Under the pieces are notes generated by a model. The model was not told the DNA's origin, did no database searches, and worked only from the letters and a program-made list of their open reading frames with translations. A stretch of DNA of 16,884 nt. Origin: Nocardioidaceae bacterium (lineage in GTDB: Bacteria; Actinomycetota; Actinomycetes; Propionibacteriales; Nocardioidaceae). The stretch lies in NCBI GenBank assembly GCA_025966335.1, contig JAICRS010000038.1, forward strand, positions 1 through 16,884. The letters run 5' to 3'. Each line of letters starts with the position of its first letter. Within the stretch, counting starts at the first letter, position 1. Positions 8,501 to 15,600 of the stretch are shown piece by piece. Made by a program: the position numbers and the translations under genes.

Positions 8501-8951
8501 GGTCCTCGACGAGGGTGGCGTTGGCGTCGGTGTCCCCGGCCACGCCGAGGCTGCGCAGCACCATCTGGCAGAACTGGTGGGTGGTGGCGATCGTGGCCGC
8601 GTCGAACGCACCGAGCGCGTCGCGCAGCCGTTGCCGCCGTCGCGCGATCTCGTCAGGGGCGGTATCGAGGAGCAAGTCGACCAGGTCGCTGGGCTCGCGA
8701 GGCTCGGTCGGGTCGGCGAGGGCTCGTTCGGCCTCGACCAGCTGGGCGCGGACCCGTTCGCGCAGCTCCTGGCTGGCCGCCCGGCCGAAGGTGACCACCA
8801 GCAGCTCCTCGAGCTTGGCCACTCCTTCGGCGACGTACCGGGTCACCAGCGCGCCGATGGTCCAGGTCTTGCCGGTGCCGGCGCTCGCCTCGAGCAGCGT
8901 GGTCCCGGTCGGCAGCGGCGCGCAGACGTCGAAGTTCTCCAGCTCGGTCAC
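5577..8951 (-). CDS. recB: Exodeoxyribonuclease V beta subunit, RecB helicase-nuclease
   Basis: 1124 residues from a GTG at 8951 that overlaps the recC stop (GTGA). RecB is the 3'-to-5' helicase, the nuclease and the RecA loader of RecBCD, acting on double-strand ends. Helicase motifs: Walker A EASAGTGKT (21-29), Walker B VVLVDEFQDTDP (261-272), GDPKQAIYAFRGGD (292-305), NWRSD (325-329), VTIHGSKGLQYP (609-620) and LLYVAMTRAQ (680-689). An acidic, Pro/Ser-rich linker at about 797-843 leads to the C-terminal nuclease with His853, Asp987, Asp1004 and Lys1006 in VDYKTN, and Gln1042/Tyr1046 (QxxxY). The four nuclease residues match the E. coli set, so both activities should be intact. It is shorter than E. 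coli RecB (1180) mainly by trimmed loops. Confidence 0.97.
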   Translation of the reverse strand: MTELENFDVCAPLPTGTTLLEASAGTGKTWTIGALVTRYVAEGVAKLEELLVVTFGRAASQELRERVRAQLVEAERALADPTEPREPSDLVDLLLDTAPDEIARRRQRLRDALGAFDAATIATTHQFCQMVLRSLGVAGDTDANATLVEDLDDLLTEVVDDLYLRRFAAAEDEPPFSHSEALRLARAAAKDPQARLEPRDADPTSLPGRRLAFAEDVRAELERRKRRLGILSYDDLLSQLADALTSDDAPARQRMRHRWSVVLVDEFQDTDPVQWQVLDRAFTGYSTMVLIGDPKQAIYAFRGGDVATYLQAAATATTRKTLGTNWRSDSDLVDSLQVLMRGAALGDDEILVRDVNAFHPGSRLSGAGAPFRLRVVRKETLGKKPTAKVAVGTIRPHVVEDVARDIKRLLTSDAKFDGRELRPRDVAVLAYKNNDLLAVQHALAQIGVPAVVAGGGSVFATPAATEWLTLLEALEQPHRSARVRSAALTSFVGYDAVALDAGGDQLTDRIADTIRDWAELLTSRGVAAVLEAATAAGLPARVLSRVDGERLLTDIRHVGQSLHQVAVEERLGLVSLLAWLRGQMAEDKVEVTSERTRRLDSDAAAVQLVTIHGSKGLQYPVVYLPTLWDRFPQKPQVPLFHSPDEPDRGRRCIDVGGGGPAWSGNLARAMAEDAGESLRLLYVAMTRAQSQVVAWWAPAPRNTPASALQRMLFGRQPGWQSVPPEQELHDEADVARILDVWQERGGPVWEVAAWADLPSGDLGVDDRPLSVRTFTRTVDTTWRRTSYSALSSVTRADQPSSAVGSEPEERPKDDEMLPVPASSPDPTTEPSSDMVPSPMADLPVGATFGSLVHAVLEVADPDAADLRAELLGHIDEQLVRWPVELDREELADALVQVCASPLGPLAGNTTLGAIPLRDRLRELEFELPLSGGDVRGYPAAPVTLGDVAPLLRAHLPADDPVLPYADVLADPALGGQDLRGYLTGSVDVVLRIRDGKQLRFLIVDYKTNWLGGFADGTTTLTAHDYRPEALREAMTHSDYPLQALLYAVVLHRYLRWRQPGYDPAVHLGGVLYLYLRGLCGPETPFVDGHPCGVFSWQPPVALVEALSDLLDGAVPSEASAGGAR

Positions 8952-11900
8952 AGCGGGCCCACCTTCTCCGCGCCGCCGAGGAGCGGTTCCCACAGCCGCC
9001 AGGCGTACTGCCCGAGCCGGTGCGGCTCGTCGTTCCAACGTTCGTCGGCCCGCGGCACGGCCAGCAGCGTCTCCAGCGGCGCCGACTCACCGAACACGCG
9101 GACATGGGAGGCATCGGCGTCCTCGCCCGGGATGCCGGTCGGCGAGAACTTGTCGGTCTGCCAGGACTTGGCCGCCTTCTCGACCGGGTCGATGTCGCGG
9201 CCGCGGCGCCGGTCGGCACTGGCCTCGGCGTAGGCGCAGGCGGTCTTCACCGGCAGCGGAAGCGGCTCGCGCATCCCCCGGTCGTAGATGTCGACGAGGT
9301 CGCGCAGCCAAGCCTGCGCACGGTGGTCGAGCGGTCCGCCCAGCGCCCGGGTGGCACCGGCCCGGGACTTGCCGACGGCGTGCGCGGTCCAGTGCTCGTC
9401 CGGGTGCCCGGCACTCAGTGCCAGCAGGTCGATCCAGGTCTTCAGCCGGTGCTTGGCGGCAAGGTTGGAGTAGGTGACGGTGACGATCCTGTTGCCGAAG
9501 ATCGAGGGGACGGTGCCGGTGAGCCGTCGCCCGTCGCCGAGGTCGATGTTCACGTCGATGGTGCGTGGCGTTCCCTGGCGCAGGGTGCTGGCCGGCTCGA
9601 CGAGCAGCTCGACCTGGGAGCCGACCTCCTGCAGCGTGCGGAGCCCGAGCTGGCCCGGCGGAAGGAGCCCGCGGAGCCGTTCGGCGCGCGCACAGTCAGC
9701 CGGATCCTGATCACGGAGCAGGTCGGCGAGGAGCCGGTCGCCGAGCCCCCACTTCTCCAGCGCGTCGAGGTCGATCGGGATGGCGTCGCTGGTCTCCTCG
9801 GCCTCCAGCGGCGCGGACACGTCGAGCCGTGAGCGCAGGAACGCCCGCACCGGGTGCCCGAAGAACGCCTGCAGGTCGGCCAGCGCGACGTCCCCCGTGT
9901 CGTGGGCCGGGAGCGGTCCGGGCACCAGCGGTCCGACGGTGACCCGTTGGCCGCGGGCCGCCTCGGCGCCGGCGAGTGCGGCGCGGTCGAAGCTGAACGG
10001 CTGCGGGCCGGTCAGGTCACCGGGGATCAGGTTGCGTACGTCGAACGGCTGCAACGGGTGCCGCACCAGCACCGTGTCGCGGACCGGCTGCGCGGCGGTG
10101 CGGTCGAGCGCGTCGAGCAGCTCGCCGAGAGGCACGGCGGGTGGACGTTCGGCGCCGGTGTGCTCGTTGGCTCCGGTGTAGGTGATCACCAGCGTCTCGT
10201 CGGTCGCCATCACCGCGTCGAGCAGCAGCTGGCGGTCCTCGCTCCGGATGTCGCGTTCACCGGTGAGCGGGTTGCGGGCGAGTACGTCGTCCCCGTCCGC
10301 CGAGCTGGTCCGCGGGAAGACACCGTCGTCGAGCCCGACCAGGCATACCACCCGGTGCGGCACCGATCGCATCGGCACCATCGTGCAGACCGTGAGCGTT
10401 CCGGTGCGGAAGTTCGCTCGGGTCGGCCGTCCGCCGAGCCGGTGCGCGAGGAGGTTGCGGACATCGGCCAGGACGAGCGGCGTGCCGGTCGAGCCTCCCG
10501 GGCCGGTCGCGACCCGCCGCGCCGCGTCCTCGGTGCGGGCCAGCTCGCGGTCGAACTGCGCGACCTGCCACGCCTCCGCTGGGGCCACCGCGGTCAGCTG
10601 GCCGACGGCCGTCGACAGCGCATGAATCCACTCGTCGATGGTCGAGGCGGCGTCCGTCGTACGGACGAAGGTGTCGAGGCGGGCGACGTACTCCGCCAGC
10701 CGTCCGGCCAGGTCGATGTCGCCGCTGGAGACGTCGTCGACCGGGAGCGCGGACTCGAGGAACCGGTGCTCGTCCTCGGCCATGGTGACTCCGAGGAGGA
10801 CCCGGTTGAGGCCGGCCTGCCAGGTGTTGTCTCGAAGGTCGAGGCCGTAGCTGCCGCGGTGCCCGGCGTCGATGCCCCAACGGATGCCGGCCTGGTCGAC
10901 CCACAACGCGAGCTGGGCGAGGTCATCGTCGGTGAACGCGAAGCGCCGTCGGACCGGTTCGGCCGAGGTGAGGTCGAGCACGTCGGTCGCGGTCACGCGT
11001 CCGCCGGCGAGGTCGACAAGTGTGCCCGCGACGGCCAGGAGCGGGTTGGTGCTGGACAACGCGCGGTCGGCCAGCCGGACCCGCAGCCGGTGTGCCGGGT
11101 GTCCCTCGACGGCGACGTCGGCCAGCCCGAAGCCTGCCTGGATCAGCGGGGCGTAGGTCTCGATGTCGGGACACATCACGAGGATGTCGCGCGGCTCGAG
11201 GGTCGGGTCGTCGGCGAGCAACCCGACGAGCACCTCGCGGAGCACGTCGATCTGCCGTGTCGCGCCGTGGCAGGCGTGGACCTGCACCGACCGGTCGGCC
11301 GCGGTCGGTTTCCGCCCGCCCCGCGTCTCGGCGTCCGGCTCGTCGTTGGCACGCAGGTCGTGCTGGAGCCAGCCCAGCAGCGTGTCCTCGGCCGAGCCCG
11401 TCCGGCCGACGGTCGAGCTTGTCGAGACGCCGACCGTCGCCAAGGTCCGCTGCAGCTCGCGGGCATCGCGCCCCAGGGAGGCCAGCAGCGGATGATGCAC
11501 CAGCTCCGCGGACCTGTCCTCGACACGCGGCACCGGTCCGGATGCGCTGAGGTCGATCAGGTCGTCCCACAGCTGCGGGGAAGCCTGCGGCAACCACAGG
11601 TGTACCTCGCGCAGCTCGCCGAGCGCGGACAGCAGAGCCACCTCGGTGCACGGCAGTCGGGTGTGCCCGAACAGCGAGAGCCTCGGTGGAAGCTCGAGCC
11701 CGGCTCCCCCGTCGTCGCACAACCGCTCGACGGTCTGGGCATGACGAACGTCCGGCGGCGTCTCACCGACACGCTCCACCACGCGCCGCCACAGCTCGGC
11801 CTGCCAGAGGAGGTCGTCGTCGAGCCGGTTGCCGGCACCGTCGAGGTCACGGCCCTCGCGCCAGTCGGTGATGAGCTGTGGCCGCTGCACGGCGTACGAG

Positions 11901-12337
11901 GCGAACAGGCCGGCCAGGCGTCGCGCCACCGAGTAGCGGCGGCTCTGGCGCATCGCCCCTTCGTCACCGGCGACCCCGAACCCGAGATGGGCGGCCAGCG
12001 TGGCGCACCAGGGCTCGCCCATCGCCTCGTCGATGACGTCGAGCAGCGGCCAGACCAACCGGTCCGGATCCCAGGCGTCATCACGTTCCTTGCCGAGCAG
12101 CAGCGCGACCAGCGAGTGCGGGTTGAGGAACCGGACACCCGCGCAGACACCGTCGCCGCCGCGACCCCCCACACCGAGCCGGTGCGACAGCCGCTGGGTG
12201 AGCCATCGCTCCACCCCGCGTGCAGGCACCACGACGACTTCCTCGGCGAACGGGTCGTCGAGCGGCGTCGCGAGCAGGTCGCCCAGACCGTCCGCAAGGA
12301 GGTCGGTGCGCTCGGCACGATGGATCCGCAATGTCAC
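8948..12337 (-). CDS. recC: Exodeoxyribonuclease V gamma subunit, RecC
   Basis: 1129 residues from GTG at 12337 (MTLRIHRAERTD), about the length of E. coli RecC (1122). RecC is the scaffold of RecBCD that splits the strands and reads Chi; it has a dead helicase fold and a dead nuclease fold. Family blocks seen: VVVVPARGVERWLTQRL (34-50), LSLFGHTRLP (220-229), ILVMCPDIETYAPLIQ (385-400), HRVVCLVGLDDGVFPR (661-676), RSEDRQLLLDAV (698-709), ERPPAVPLGELLDAL (730-744) and LADLQAFFGHPVRAFLRSRL (819-838). No Walker A is present, as expected. The start is uncertain: ATG at 12349 and 12361 and TTG at 12331 are in frame and none has a strong ribosome binding site. First gene of recCBD; its promoter should lie in 12338-12471. 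Confidence 0.95.
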   Translation of the reverse strand: MTLRIHRAERTDLLADGLGDLLATPLDDPFAEEVVVVPARGVERWLTQRLSHRLGVGGRGGDGVCAGVRFLNPHSLVALLLGKERDDAWDPDRLVWPLLDVIDEAMGEPWCATLAAHLGFGVAGDEGAMRQSRRYSVARRLAGLFASYAVQRPQLITDWREGRDLDGAGNRLDDDLLWQAELWRRVVERVGETPPDVRHAQTVERLCDDGGAGLELPPRLSLFGHTRLPCTEVALLSALGELREVHLWLPQASPQLWDDLIDLSASGPVPRVEDRSAELVHHPLLASLGRDARELQRTLATVGVSTSSTVGRTGSAEDTLLGWLQHDLRANDEPDAETRGGRKPTAADRSVQVHACHGATRQIDVLREVLVGLLADDPTLEPRDILVMCPDIETYAPLIQAGFGLADVAVEGHPAHRLRVRLADRALSSTNPLLAVAGTLVDLAGGRVTATDVLDLTSAEPVRRRFAFTDDDLAQLALWVDQAGIRWGIDAGHRGSYGLDLRDNTWQAGLNRVLLGVTMAEDEHRFLESALPVDDVSSGDIDLAGRLAEYVARLDTFVRTTDAASTIDEWIHALSTAVGQLTAVAPAEAWQVAQFDRELARTEDAARRVATGPGGSTGTPLVLADVRNLLAHRLGGRPTRANFRTGTLTVCTMVPMRSVPHRVVCLVGLDDGVFPRTSSADGDDVLARNPLTGERDIRSEDRQLLLDAVMATDETLVITYTGANEHTGAERPPAVPLGELLDALDRTAAQPVRDTVLVRHPLQPFDVRNLIPGDLTGPQPFSFDRAALAGAEAARGQRVTVGPLVPGPLPAHDTGDVALADLQAFFGHPVRAFLRSRLDVSAPLEAEETSDAIPIDLDALEKWGLGDRLLADLLRDQDPADCARAERLRGLLPPGQLGLRTLQEVGSQVELLVEPASTLRQGTPRTIDVNIDLGDGRRLTGTVPSIFGNRIVTVTYSNLAAKHRLKTWIDLLALSAGHPDEHWTAHAVGKSRAGATRALGGPLDHRAQAWLRDLVDIYDRGMREPLPLPVKTACAYAEASADRRRGRDIDPVEKAAKSWQTDKFSPTGIPGEDADASHVRVFGESAPLETLLAVPRADERWNDEPHRLGQYAWRLWEPLLGGAEKVGPL

Positions 12338-12411
12338 GCGTCGAAGCATTCCATGCGCCACCGACAGTGCGTGGAGGTAGCCGCCCTGGCACCAGGGACC
12401 GTGACGACGAT

Positions 12412-12457
12412 GGACAGCGGAGCCACGCGCAAATGCTTGAGCGAGGCTCCGCTGTCC
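12412..12457 (-). terminator. Perfect 13-bp hairpin after the carboxypeptidase gene
   Basis: GGACAGCGGAGCC at 12412-12424 pairs perfectly with GGCTCCGCTGTCC at 12445-12457 around a 20-nt loop, with possible extra pairing CGC/GCG inside. It starts 14 nt after the M14 carboxypeptidase stop, read on the minus strand. No T-tract follows, which is common for actinobacterial hairpin terminators. It also separates this transcript from recC, which starts 75 bp further on. Confidence 0.65.
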
Positions 12458-12471
12458 TGGTTGGCCGCTGC

Positions 12472-13641
12472 TCAGTCCGCCGGCAGGAAGACGCGCTGCG
12501 GGATCGTGTCGTAGACCGTCGGGTCAACGGATGCGATGGAGCCATCGGCGACTGCGTCGACGAGACCGCCCAGCCCGATCTCGATCTGCTTGCGCAGCAT
12601 GCCGTTGCGCTTCATGCCGTCGTACTGGGTCTGACTGGAGGTTTCGAACAGCACCACAGCGCTGCCGCGAAGGGCGAAAGAGCCGAGCGCGGTGCCTGGC
12701 AGGTTCGTGCTTTGCGGGTAGAGGGTCAGGTCGCCGTACCCGGATTCGCCGTGCCCCTGGAGCGCCTCGTAGACGGCGACGTTGGCGCGCTTGGACGCTT
12801 CCATGTCGAACTTCGGCCAGGTGCCGAACTCGCTCGGGTCGTCGATGAACTTCGCCGAGATCGACAGCGGCGACATGTTCTTCTGGTCCTCGGTGGCGTA
12901 GCAGGACCATTGGTTGTGGAGGTCGACGAAGTAATCCACGGTGCCGAACTCGCCCTCGAGACCGCGGTAGACGTCACGAACGGTCTGCGCCTCTGGGGTG
13001 ATGTACCAGCCCGTGTCCGCACTGTTGCCCGGGAAGTCCTCCGGTTGCGGAATGTAGTCGAGGTCGGGGTTGAAGTCGCGGTTGACGTCGAAGCCGTCCA
13101 CGCGACTGTTGTAGTTCCACGCCGGCTCCACGCCAGCGAGCTGCGGGAAGTCGGCGACAACGTCGTCCCAGGTCATCTCGTTCTGGCGAGTGTCCCGCTC
13201 ACCGCCGTCGACGTTCAGTCGCGGGATCGCCACGATGGTGACTTCCTCGCGGAGGGCGGCGGCCTCTGGGGTCGCCCCGCCCCACTGCTGGAGAAGGTTC
13301 AGAAGCGCCTCGGTGCCGTGATTCTCGTTGCCGTGGATCTGCGACTCGACGAACACCACCGTGTCGCCCTCACCAACGCGGGCGGTGTAGATCTCTCGGC
13401 CCTGGTTGCTGAAGCCGGCCACGTCTACCTCGACCACGCCGCCGGTCGATCGCTCGATCCTCTGCAGCGTGTTGGTCAATTGGGCGTGGTTCACGAACCC
13501 GTTGTTGCCGGACCCCGAAGCCTCCGTGCCGCAGTGCGACTCGGTCGGGATTGCGGAGGCGGGCAACGCCGCGGTCGTAGCGACGGTCCCGAGCAACAGT
13601 GCCGATCCAGAAAGGAAGGCCGTCCATCGTCGTGGTGACAT
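12472..13641 (-). CDS. Secreted M14-family zinc carboxypeptidase
   Basis: 389 residues from the ATG at 13641, with GAGGAG about 5 nt upstream. Residues 1-30 are a signal peptide ending Ala-Ser-Ala, so the enzyme is exported. The M14 catalytic set is complete: zinc ligands His103 and Glu106 in HGNE, His242 in DLHNQW, substrate-binding Asn187-Arg188 in DVNRDFNP, and the catalytic Glu333 in VLFETSS. M14 enzymes remove C-terminal residues from peptides or cleave cell-wall peptides; which applies here is not visible. The frame stays open for a further 178 codons upstream, but that part lacks a domain and crosses the promoter region. A GC hairpin sits in the leader and a strong hairpin follows the stop, so it is probably a single-gene unit. 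Confidence 0.93.
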   Translation of the reverse strand: MSPRRWTAFLSGSALLLGTVATTAALPASAIPTESHCGTEASGSGNNGFVNHAQLTNTLQRIERSTGGVVEVDVAGFSNQGREIYTARVGEGDTVVFVESQIHGNENHGTEALLNLLQQWGGATPEAAALREEVTIVAIPRLNVDGGERDTRQNEMTWDDVVADFPQLAGVEPAWNYNSRVDGFDVNRDFNPDLDYIPQPEDFPGNSADTGWYITPEAQTVRDVYRGLEGEFGTVDYFVDLHNQWSCYATEDQKNMSPLSISAKFIDDPSEFGTWPKFDMEASKRANVAVYEALQGHGESGYGDLTLYPQSTNLPGTALGSFALRGSAVVLFETSSQTQYDGMKRNGMLRKQIEIGLGGLVDAVADGSIASVDPTVYDTIPQRVFLPAD

Positions 13642-13665
13642 CTCACTCCTCGTTGTGTTGCGGAC

Positions 13666-13682
13666 GTCCGGTGGTGCCGGAC
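13666..13682 (-). promoter_or_regulatory. Hairpin in the leader of the carboxypeptidase gene
   Basis: GTCCGG and CCGGAC form a perfect 6-bp GC-rich stem with a 5-nt loop (TGGTG on the plus strand). It lies 24 bp upstream of the ATG at 13641, just before the ribosome binding site, so it would be in the 5' leader if transcription starts further upstream. It could affect mRNA stability or translation, or be a binding site for a dimer. Confidence 0.4.
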
Positions 13683-13751
13683 AAGAACAGCGGTGAGTGC
13701 TGACGAAACCATGCAAACCGAGCAGTGGTCCCCGCTCGGGTGCTGCAGGTG

Positions 13752-13774
13752 TCTGCATCTCAGAAACATGCAGA
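13752..13774. promoter_or_regulatory. Inverted repeat in the divergent carboxypeptidase / DUF1707 intergenic region
   Basis: TCTGCAT at 13752-13758 and ATGCAGA at 13768-13774 are perfect 7-bp arms with a 9-bp spacer, giving a 16-bp (about one and a half turns) centre-to-centre distance. It lies 111 bp upstream of the carboxypeptidase start and 96 bp upstream of the DUF1707 start, so it could be an operator for either. Confidence 0.35.
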
Positions 13775-13856
13775 AGCGCCAGCAGCCGACGGTCGCGTCT
13801 ATCGACAGTGCCTCGTCCAGTAGGACAAAACGGCACCCGGCCGCTCTCCCGCCGAC

Positions 13857-13862
13857 TAACCT
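13857..13862 (+). promoter_or_regulatory. Leaderless -10 element for the DUF1707 gene
   Basis: TAACCT matches TANNNT and is followed by exactly 7 nt (CTCTCTC) and then the ATG at 13870. There is no purine-rich ribosome binding site before this ATG. That spacing puts the transcription start at the A of the start codon, the usual geometry of actinobacterial leaderless genes. No clear -35 box is seen. Confidence 0.6.
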
Positions 13863-13869
13863 CTCTCTC

Positions 13870-14445
13870 ATGACGGCGTCGGACCAGGACGACAGAGCAC
13901 GGAGGACGGACACCCGTCCGCCGAACAAGTTCTCCGCCGACCTCGGCGAGGTCGGCAGCGCGGTCGGAGGCGCCTGGGCAGCGGCCAACGCGATGCGCTC
14001 GGCTGCGGACCAGGCAAGGGCAGCGCGAGCAGTGGCCACCCGCAGCGCCACACTCGCCTCCGACGCCGATCGCGAGCTTGTGTCGAGCAGGCTGGAAGAC
14101 GCCTACGCTCATGGCCGCCTGACTCAGCAGGAGTTCAACGACCGCACGGATCGTGCTCTTACCGCCCGCACCCATGGCGAGCTGGACGCCGTCCTACACG
14201 GACTCGGCGGCCTCCGGGTGGAACCGCAGGAGGCGCGCAGCCACCCTGCTCGCAAGGTCGTCTTCTGGGTCTCGGCGTTTTTCACCGGCCCGTTCCTCTT
14301 CCTCGCCAGCATGCTGCTGCTCTTCGGCGACGGCCTGGAGGAACGCGTCTGGGGCGTCGTGTTGCTGGTCATCTTCCTGCCCGGCGTGCTGGCCCTGCAC
14401 CGCTGGGCCTGGCCGAAGCTCAGAGACCTCAGCCAGCTGACCTGA
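13870..14445 (+). CDS. DUF1707 (SHOCT-like) membrane protein
   Basis: 191 residues from the ATG at 13870. Residues 1-60 are polar then Ala-rich and of unknown role. Residues about 62-115 match DUF1707 (SDADRELVSSRLEDAYAHGRLTQQEFNDRTDRALTARTHGELDAVL), a short helical domain common in actinobacteria, often placed before membrane helices. Two hydrophobic helices follow at about 130-152 and 158-177, separated by a short charged loop (GDGLEER), which is a hairpin membrane anchor. The frame extends upstream to 13693, but 13870 puts a TANNNT box at the leaderless distance and drops a non-family extension. Function unknown. It is the first of several short plus-strand transcription units. Confidence 0.85.
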   Translation: MTASDQDDRARRTDTRPPNKFSADLGEVGSAVGGAWAAANAMRSAADQARAARAVATRSATLASDADRELVSSRLEDAYAHGRLTQQEFNDRTDRALTARTHGELDAVLHGLGGLRVEPQEARSHPARKVVFWVSAFFTGPFLFLASMLLLFGDGLEERVWGVVLLVIFLPGVLALHRWAWPKLRDLSQLT

Positions 14446-14465
14446 GCGAATCGCGCTTGACTCGA

Positions 14466-14471
14466 TAGCGT
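14466..14471 (+). promoter_or_regulatory. Leaderless -10 element for the VOC gene at 14479
   Basis: TAGCGT fits TANNNT and is followed by exactly 7 nt (GCAACGC) and the ATG at 14479. No Shine-Dalgarno is present. TTGACT lies only 3 nt upstream of the box, too close to be its -35. Confidence 0.55.
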
Positions 14472-14478
14472 GCAACGC

Positions 14479-14916
14479 ATGCCCATCAAACTCGAGAACG
14501 TCGGGATCGCCGTCCGCGATCTCGAAGCGACGATTGCCTTCTTCACCGACCTCGGGCTTACGGTCCTCGGCCGTGACACGGTCAGTGGAGATTGGACCGA
14601 CACAGCCGTCGGCCTTGACGGCAACCACGCCAAGATCGCCATGCTCCAGACGCCAGACGGCAACGGTCGTCTCGAGCTCTTCGAGTACATCCACCCCGAC
14701 GCGATCGAGACGGAGCCCACCCGCCCTAACGAGATCGGCATGCACCGCGTGGCTTTCTCGGTCGACGACATCGACGAGGCCCTCGAGATCGCCGCGAGGC
14801 ACGGCTGCCACCCGCTGCGCGGCGTGGCCACTTATGGGGACGTGTACAAGCTCACCTATGTCCGCGGCCCCAGCGGCATCATTGTCATGCTCGCCGAGGA
14901 GCTTAAGAAGAGCTGA
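14479..14916 (+). CDS. VOC-fold protein, glyoxalase I / methylmalonyl-CoA epimerase-like
   Basis: 145 residues from ATG at 14479 (MPIKLENVGIAVRDLEATIAFF). It has the two beta-alpha-beta-beta-beta halves of a VOC protein. Candidate metal ligands are Glu in RLELFEY, His in GMHRVAFSV and Glu in VMLAEEL, but the first-strand His of the usual LDHVGI motif is Asn7 here (LENVGI). Three of four ligands remain, so a metal enzyme is possible but not sure. A GTG at 14470 is also in frame; the ATG is preferred because of the leaderless spacing. It starts 33 nt after the DUF1707 stop and seems to have its own promoter. It converges with the ASCH gene downstream. Confidence 0.88.
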   Translation: MPIKLENVGIAVRDLEATIAFFTDLGLTVLGRDTVSGDWTDTAVGLDGNHAKIAMLQTPDGNGRLELFEYIHPDAIETEPTRPNEIGMHRVAFSVDDIDEALEIAARHGCHPLRGVATYGDVYKLTYVRGPSGIIVMLAEELKKS

Positions 14917-14967
14917 CCCAAGGTCGAGCCTCATCGGGGCCCGTTGCACGGCGGCACTTGGACGCAG

Positions 14968-15417
14968 TCACACCAGCTTGAATCGCACGCACACGACCTG
15001 GGTTTCTCCCTCGACCGGCGTGCCGACGCTGGCCCAGTAGTGTCTGTGACCCGCCCTCCACTCCTCGAGGTCAGCATCGCCCTCACCCTCTGATGCGGCG
15101 AACTCCCATGGCACGCGGTCGAAGGGAAGCACTACAACGTCGGTCACCTCGACGGTTGCGATCTGGTGCCCATCGTTGCTCAGCAGAGCGAGCTGTTCAC
15201 CTACGTGCTCGAGCCGCTCACCCTCCGCCTCGTACTCCGCTCGCAAGCCGGCGGTCGCCCGCTTGCTGCCCGTCAGCACCAGGCTGTTGAGCCTGAAGCG
15301 CATCTCGCCGGGCGCTCCGAGCTCAAGGGCGCGCAATCCACCGACGCGAGGCCAACTCATGACCGCCTGCTCGGCTTCCCATGGGTGCGACCACTCATCA
15401 ACTGCGTCTCTCCTCAC
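14968..15417 (-). CDS. ASCH-domain protein
   Basis: 149 residues from a GTG at 15417. The ASCH fold is supported by TGSKRATAGL (49-58), which matches the GxKxAT motif of this RNA-binding-like beta-barrel, followed by EYEAEGERLEHVGEQLALL, the strand IATVEVTDVVVLPFD (86-100), and WEFAASEGEGDADLEEWR (104-121), all usual for bacterial ASCH proteins. Some relatives are amidohydrolases or bind RNA; the function here is unknown. The start is moderately sure: GAAGG lies about 11 nt upstream, and an in-frame ATG at 15360 would cut into the N-terminal part. It is divergent from the GNAT gene, with 183 bp between. Confidence 0.85.
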   Translation of the reverse strand: MRRDAVDEWSHPWEAEQAVMSWPRVGGLRALELGAPGEMRFRLNSLVLTGSKRATAGLRAEYEAEGERLEHVGEQLALLSNDGHQIATVEVTDVVVLPFDRVPWEFAASEGEGDADLEEWRAGHRHYWASVGTPVEGETQVVCVRFKLV

Positions 15418-15587
15418 GGGGGCGACAACCTTCGGACCAGAAGACTTGCAACGCGACGCTACCCCTCCACCTCACCACTCAAGCGGACGACTACCTCGCG
15501 GGTGATCGAGCGGAGCCGCTTAACCGCTGGCTGCTGACTGCGGCCGGTGCTGCACGATTCCGGCAGGTGATCGTCCGAGATTCGTTC

Positions 15588-15593
15588 TAGCCT
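15588..15593 (+). promoter_or_regulatory. Leaderless -10 element for the GNAT gene
   Basis: TAGCCT fits TANNNT and is followed by exactly 7 nt (GTCCGTC) and the ATG at 15601. No Shine-Dalgarno precedes this ATG, so the transcript should begin at the start codon. Confidence 0.6.
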
Positions 15594-15600
15594 GTCCGTC

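Noticed and set aside
7029..9233. Plus-strand open frame of 734 codons opposite recB
   Set aside because: No domain or ribosome site; composition is that of a reverse-frame shadow of recB.
9854..12514. Plus-strand open frame of 886 codons opposite recC
   Set aside because: Shadow of recC; the product is low-complexity and has no recognisable motif despite its length.
13642..14175. Upstream extension of the carboxypeptidase frame
   Set aside because: The extension precedes a clear signal peptide and ribosome site, crosses the divergent promoter region and part of the DUF1707 gene, and has no domain.
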